DNA from: Burkholderiales bacterium
GTDB lineage: Bacteria > Pseudomonadota > Gammaproteobacteria > Burkholderiales > SG8-39
Reading direction: 5' to 3'
Length of the DNA stretch: 15,203 bases
Assembly: GCA_005777205.1 (NCBI GenBank)
Contig: SXNB01000024.1
Span: 1-15,203 of the forward strand
Positions 13,681 through 15,203 of this stretch are shown here, in pieces. The translations under genes and the position numbers were made by a program. Below the pieces are notes generated by a model. The model was not told the origin of the DNA. It searched no databases and saw nothing but the letters and a program-made list of their open reading frames with translations. Within the stretch, counting starts at the first letter, position 1; every line of letters begins with the position of its first letter.

Positions 13681-15203
13681 TCAGTCCTGTCCATAGCCCC
13701 CGCCGCCGGGCATCTCCGCGATCAGGCAGTCGCCCGCGGGAACGACGTAGGTTTCCTTGCCGGGCAATACCTTGCCGCTCGCTAGGAGGACGCGGCCCAC
13801 TGCGCCGTTGCCGCCGCCGGCGCGGCCGCGCGCCGGATGGTGACGGCGGTCGAAGGTGGCACAGGCGATGCTGAAGGGCGCGGCGTCGGTGTTCTCGATC
13901 TCGATGCGCATGCCCATGCCGCCGGCCTGGCGACCTTTACCTCCGGAGCCCTGGGCGAGCTCACGGCGCCGGAACAGCAGCGGCGATTGCGCTTCGGTGA
14001 TCTCCACCGGGATGCCGCCCACGCCGCTGGGAAATGCCGTGGTGGACAGCCCCGGTTTGCCGGGCCGCGCGCCCATGCCGCCGATGCCGATGGAGATGAC
14101 GTTGAAGCTCGTCGCGTCCGGCTTCGCGCCCTCGACCTGCGGGCCGCCGGACATGCCCAGGATCCACATGCTGCCGGCGCCTTCGGCCGGCACCTTGCCG
14201 CCCAGCGGCGCATCGAAGCAGTCGAACACGAGTTCCGGCAGCAGCTGGCCGATGACGTGGCGCGCGGTGACCGCGCGCGGACGCAGCGGGTTGACGATGG
14301 AATCCTCAGGCGCGGATATGGTGACCGGCTCCAGCGACCCGGCGTTGTTCGGGATGCCGGGCGCCACGATGCACTTGACGCCGAACGAGGTGTAAGCCTC
14401 GGTGTAGCAGCGCGGCGAGTTGATGCCGAAGCGCGAGGCGGGTGAAGTGCCGGTAAAATCGACGTGGATGCCGTCCTCCGACACCTGCAGTCTGGCCTGT
14501 AGCATGATGGGCGCCTCGTAGCCGTCCAGATCCATGGACGCGGTCCAGACGCCGCGCGGCAGCCTGCGGATCGCCGCCAGCATGGAGGCGCGCGAGGTGG
14601 AAACGATATGCTCGCCCAGCGTGTCCAGTTCTTCCAACCCGAACTCCTCCAGCATCGCCGCCAGGCGCTTCGCCGCGACTTCGTTGCACGACACCAGACC
14701 CAGGAGGTCGCCGCGGACCTGCAGCGGCTCGCGCGAGTTGGCCATCAGGATCGCGAAGAAGGTGTCGTTGGGCCTGCCGCCCTGCATCATTTTCATGTGC
14801 GGGATCAGCACGCCTTCCTCGTACACCGAGGTCGCCTCAGCGACGAAGCCGCGGCCGCCGACGTCGATGACGTGGCAGGTGGAGGCGAAGAAGCCGATCA
14901 GGCGTCCTTTAAGGAACGCCGGCGTCACGGTGACGAAGTCGAACAGGTGCCCGGTGCCCATCCACGGATCGTTGGTGACCAGCACGTCGCCGGGCTGCAG
15001 CGTGTCCGCGGGAAAGCGTTCCAGGAAGTGCGCCACCGCGGTGGCCATGGTGTTGACGTGGCCGGGCGTGCCGGTGACCGCCTGTGCCAGCATGCGCCCT
15101 TTGGTGTCGTAAACGCCTGCGGAAAGATCCCCCGCCTCGCGCGTGATGGCGCCGAACGCGGTCTTGAGCAGCACGTTGGCCTGCTCCTCGACCACCGCGA
15201 TGA
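13681..15203 (-). CDS. Hydantoinase B/oxoprolinase family subunit (HyuB-like), 5' end outside window
   Basis: At least 507 codons are visible; the frame is still open at the window edge, reading IAVVEEQANVLLKTAF, which in HyuB proteins sits roughly 15 residues after the start, so little is missing. Family landmarks follow in order: REAGDLSAGVYD, TGTPGHVNTM, GDVLVTNDPWMGTGH, STCHVIDVGGRG, LMANSREPLQVRGDL, VDFTGTSP and NSPRCYTEAYTSFG, with a glycine-rich end (AEMPGGGGYGQD). HyuB is the beta subunit of ATP-dependent N-methylhydantoinase, acetophenone carboxylase-like and oxoprolinase-type complexes, and acts with a HyuA subunit. HyuA is not seen here and would lie just outside, upstream on the minus strand. 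The stop is four bases before the P450 start at 13676, so the two are in one transcript. Confidence 0.93.
   Translation of the reverse strand, partial: IAVVEEQANVLLKTAFGAITREAGDLSAGVYDTKGRMLAQAVTGTPGHVNTMATAVAHFLERFPADTLQPGDVLVTNDPWMGTGHLFDFVTVTPAFLKGRLIGFFASTCHVIDVGGRGFVAEATSVYEEGVLIPHMKMMQGGRPNDTFFAILMANSREPLQVRGDLLGLVSCNEVAAKRLAAMLEEFGLEELDTLGEHIVSTSRASMLAAIRRLPRGVWTASMDLDGYEAPIMLQARLQVSEDGIHVDFTGTSPASRFGINSPRCYTEAYTSFGVKCIVAPGIPNNAGSLEPVTISAPEDSIVNPLRPRAVTARHVIGQLLPELVFDCFDAPLGGKVPAEGAGSMWILGMSGGPQVEGAKPDATSFNVISIGIGGMGARPGKPGLSTTAFPSGVGGIPVEITEAQSPLLFRRRELAQGSGGKGRQAGGMGMRIEIENTDAAPFSIACATFDRRHHPARGRAGGGNGAVGRVLLASGKVLPGKETYVVPAGDCLIAEMPGGGGYGQD

Noticed and set aside
12027..13874. A plus-strand open frame of over 600 codons opposite the P450 and thioredoxin-fold genes
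   Set aside because: It is antisense to two genes with clear catalytic motifs, its translation is rich in R, A, G, H and D without domain pattern, and GC-rich DNA often leaves such shadow frames open.
1..15203. CRISPR array, tRNA or rRNA genes, integrase or phage genes, toxin-antitoxin or defence system
   Set aside because: No spaced direct repeats, no tRNA or rRNA-like sequence and no recognisable defence, phage or integrase protein were seen. The only mobile-element trace is the IS3 remnant.

Overview
The window is GC-rich and gene-dense, with very short or negative spacing between genes. The gene families point to a proteobacterium, most likely a betaproteobacterium of the Burkholderiales type. 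The evidence is the C-terminal end of a Bug (tripartite tricarboxylate receptor) protein, two 3-hydroxyisobutyrate-dehydrogenase-type enzymes, a TfpX/TfpZ-like remnant, a DUF3301-fpr pair, a DUF6279-type lipoprotein and a hydantoinase B protein. This placement is an inference from families, not a search result.

Layout. (1) Positions 1-1802, plus strand: the end of a 3-hydroxyisobutyrate-dehydrogenase-like enzyme, an SCP2-like protein, an alpha/beta hydrolase and a frameshifted type IV pilin accessory-like gene, the last three joined by ATGA overlaps. (2) Positions 1799-4333, minus strand: an EamA-type exporter, a broken secreted-protein gene, a complete 3-hydroxyisobutyrate-dehydrogenase-like enzyme and a Bug C-terminal fragment. 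(3) Positions 4375-4800: no intact gene, only remnants of an IS3-family transposase and of a response-regulator receiver domain. (4) Positions 4848-9656, plus strand: a tightly coupled operon of DUF3301 protein, ferredoxin-NADP reductase, DUF6279-type lipoprotein and a four-PAS GGDEF-EAL c-di-GMP enzyme, each junction a 4-base start/stop overlap. (5) Positions 9653-11961: a minus-strand secreted TPR protein, a broken plus-strand small TPR protein whose 5' end overlaps it, and a plus-strand sulfatase. (6) Positions 11958-15203, minus strand: hydantoinase B (5' end outside the window), cytochrome P450 and a thioredoxin-fold protein, apparently one operon.

How the genes fit together. The flanks look catabolic (dehydrogenases, hydrolase, SCP2-like protein, hydantoinase, P450, sulfatase). 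The central operon ties a flavin reductase to a multi-PAS c-di-GMP enzyme and may link redox state to second-messenger signalling. Notable structure includes three convergent gene pairs whose stop codons overlap in a 4-base CTAG or TTAG, two perfect GC-rich palindromes of 28 and 30 bp that both lie in broken genes, and an unusual number of frameshifted or truncated genes. The frameshifts could be real decay or base-calling errors. I do not see a convincing new defence or mobile system. The strongest leads are the fpr/c-di-GMP operon and its cysteine-bearing PAS array.
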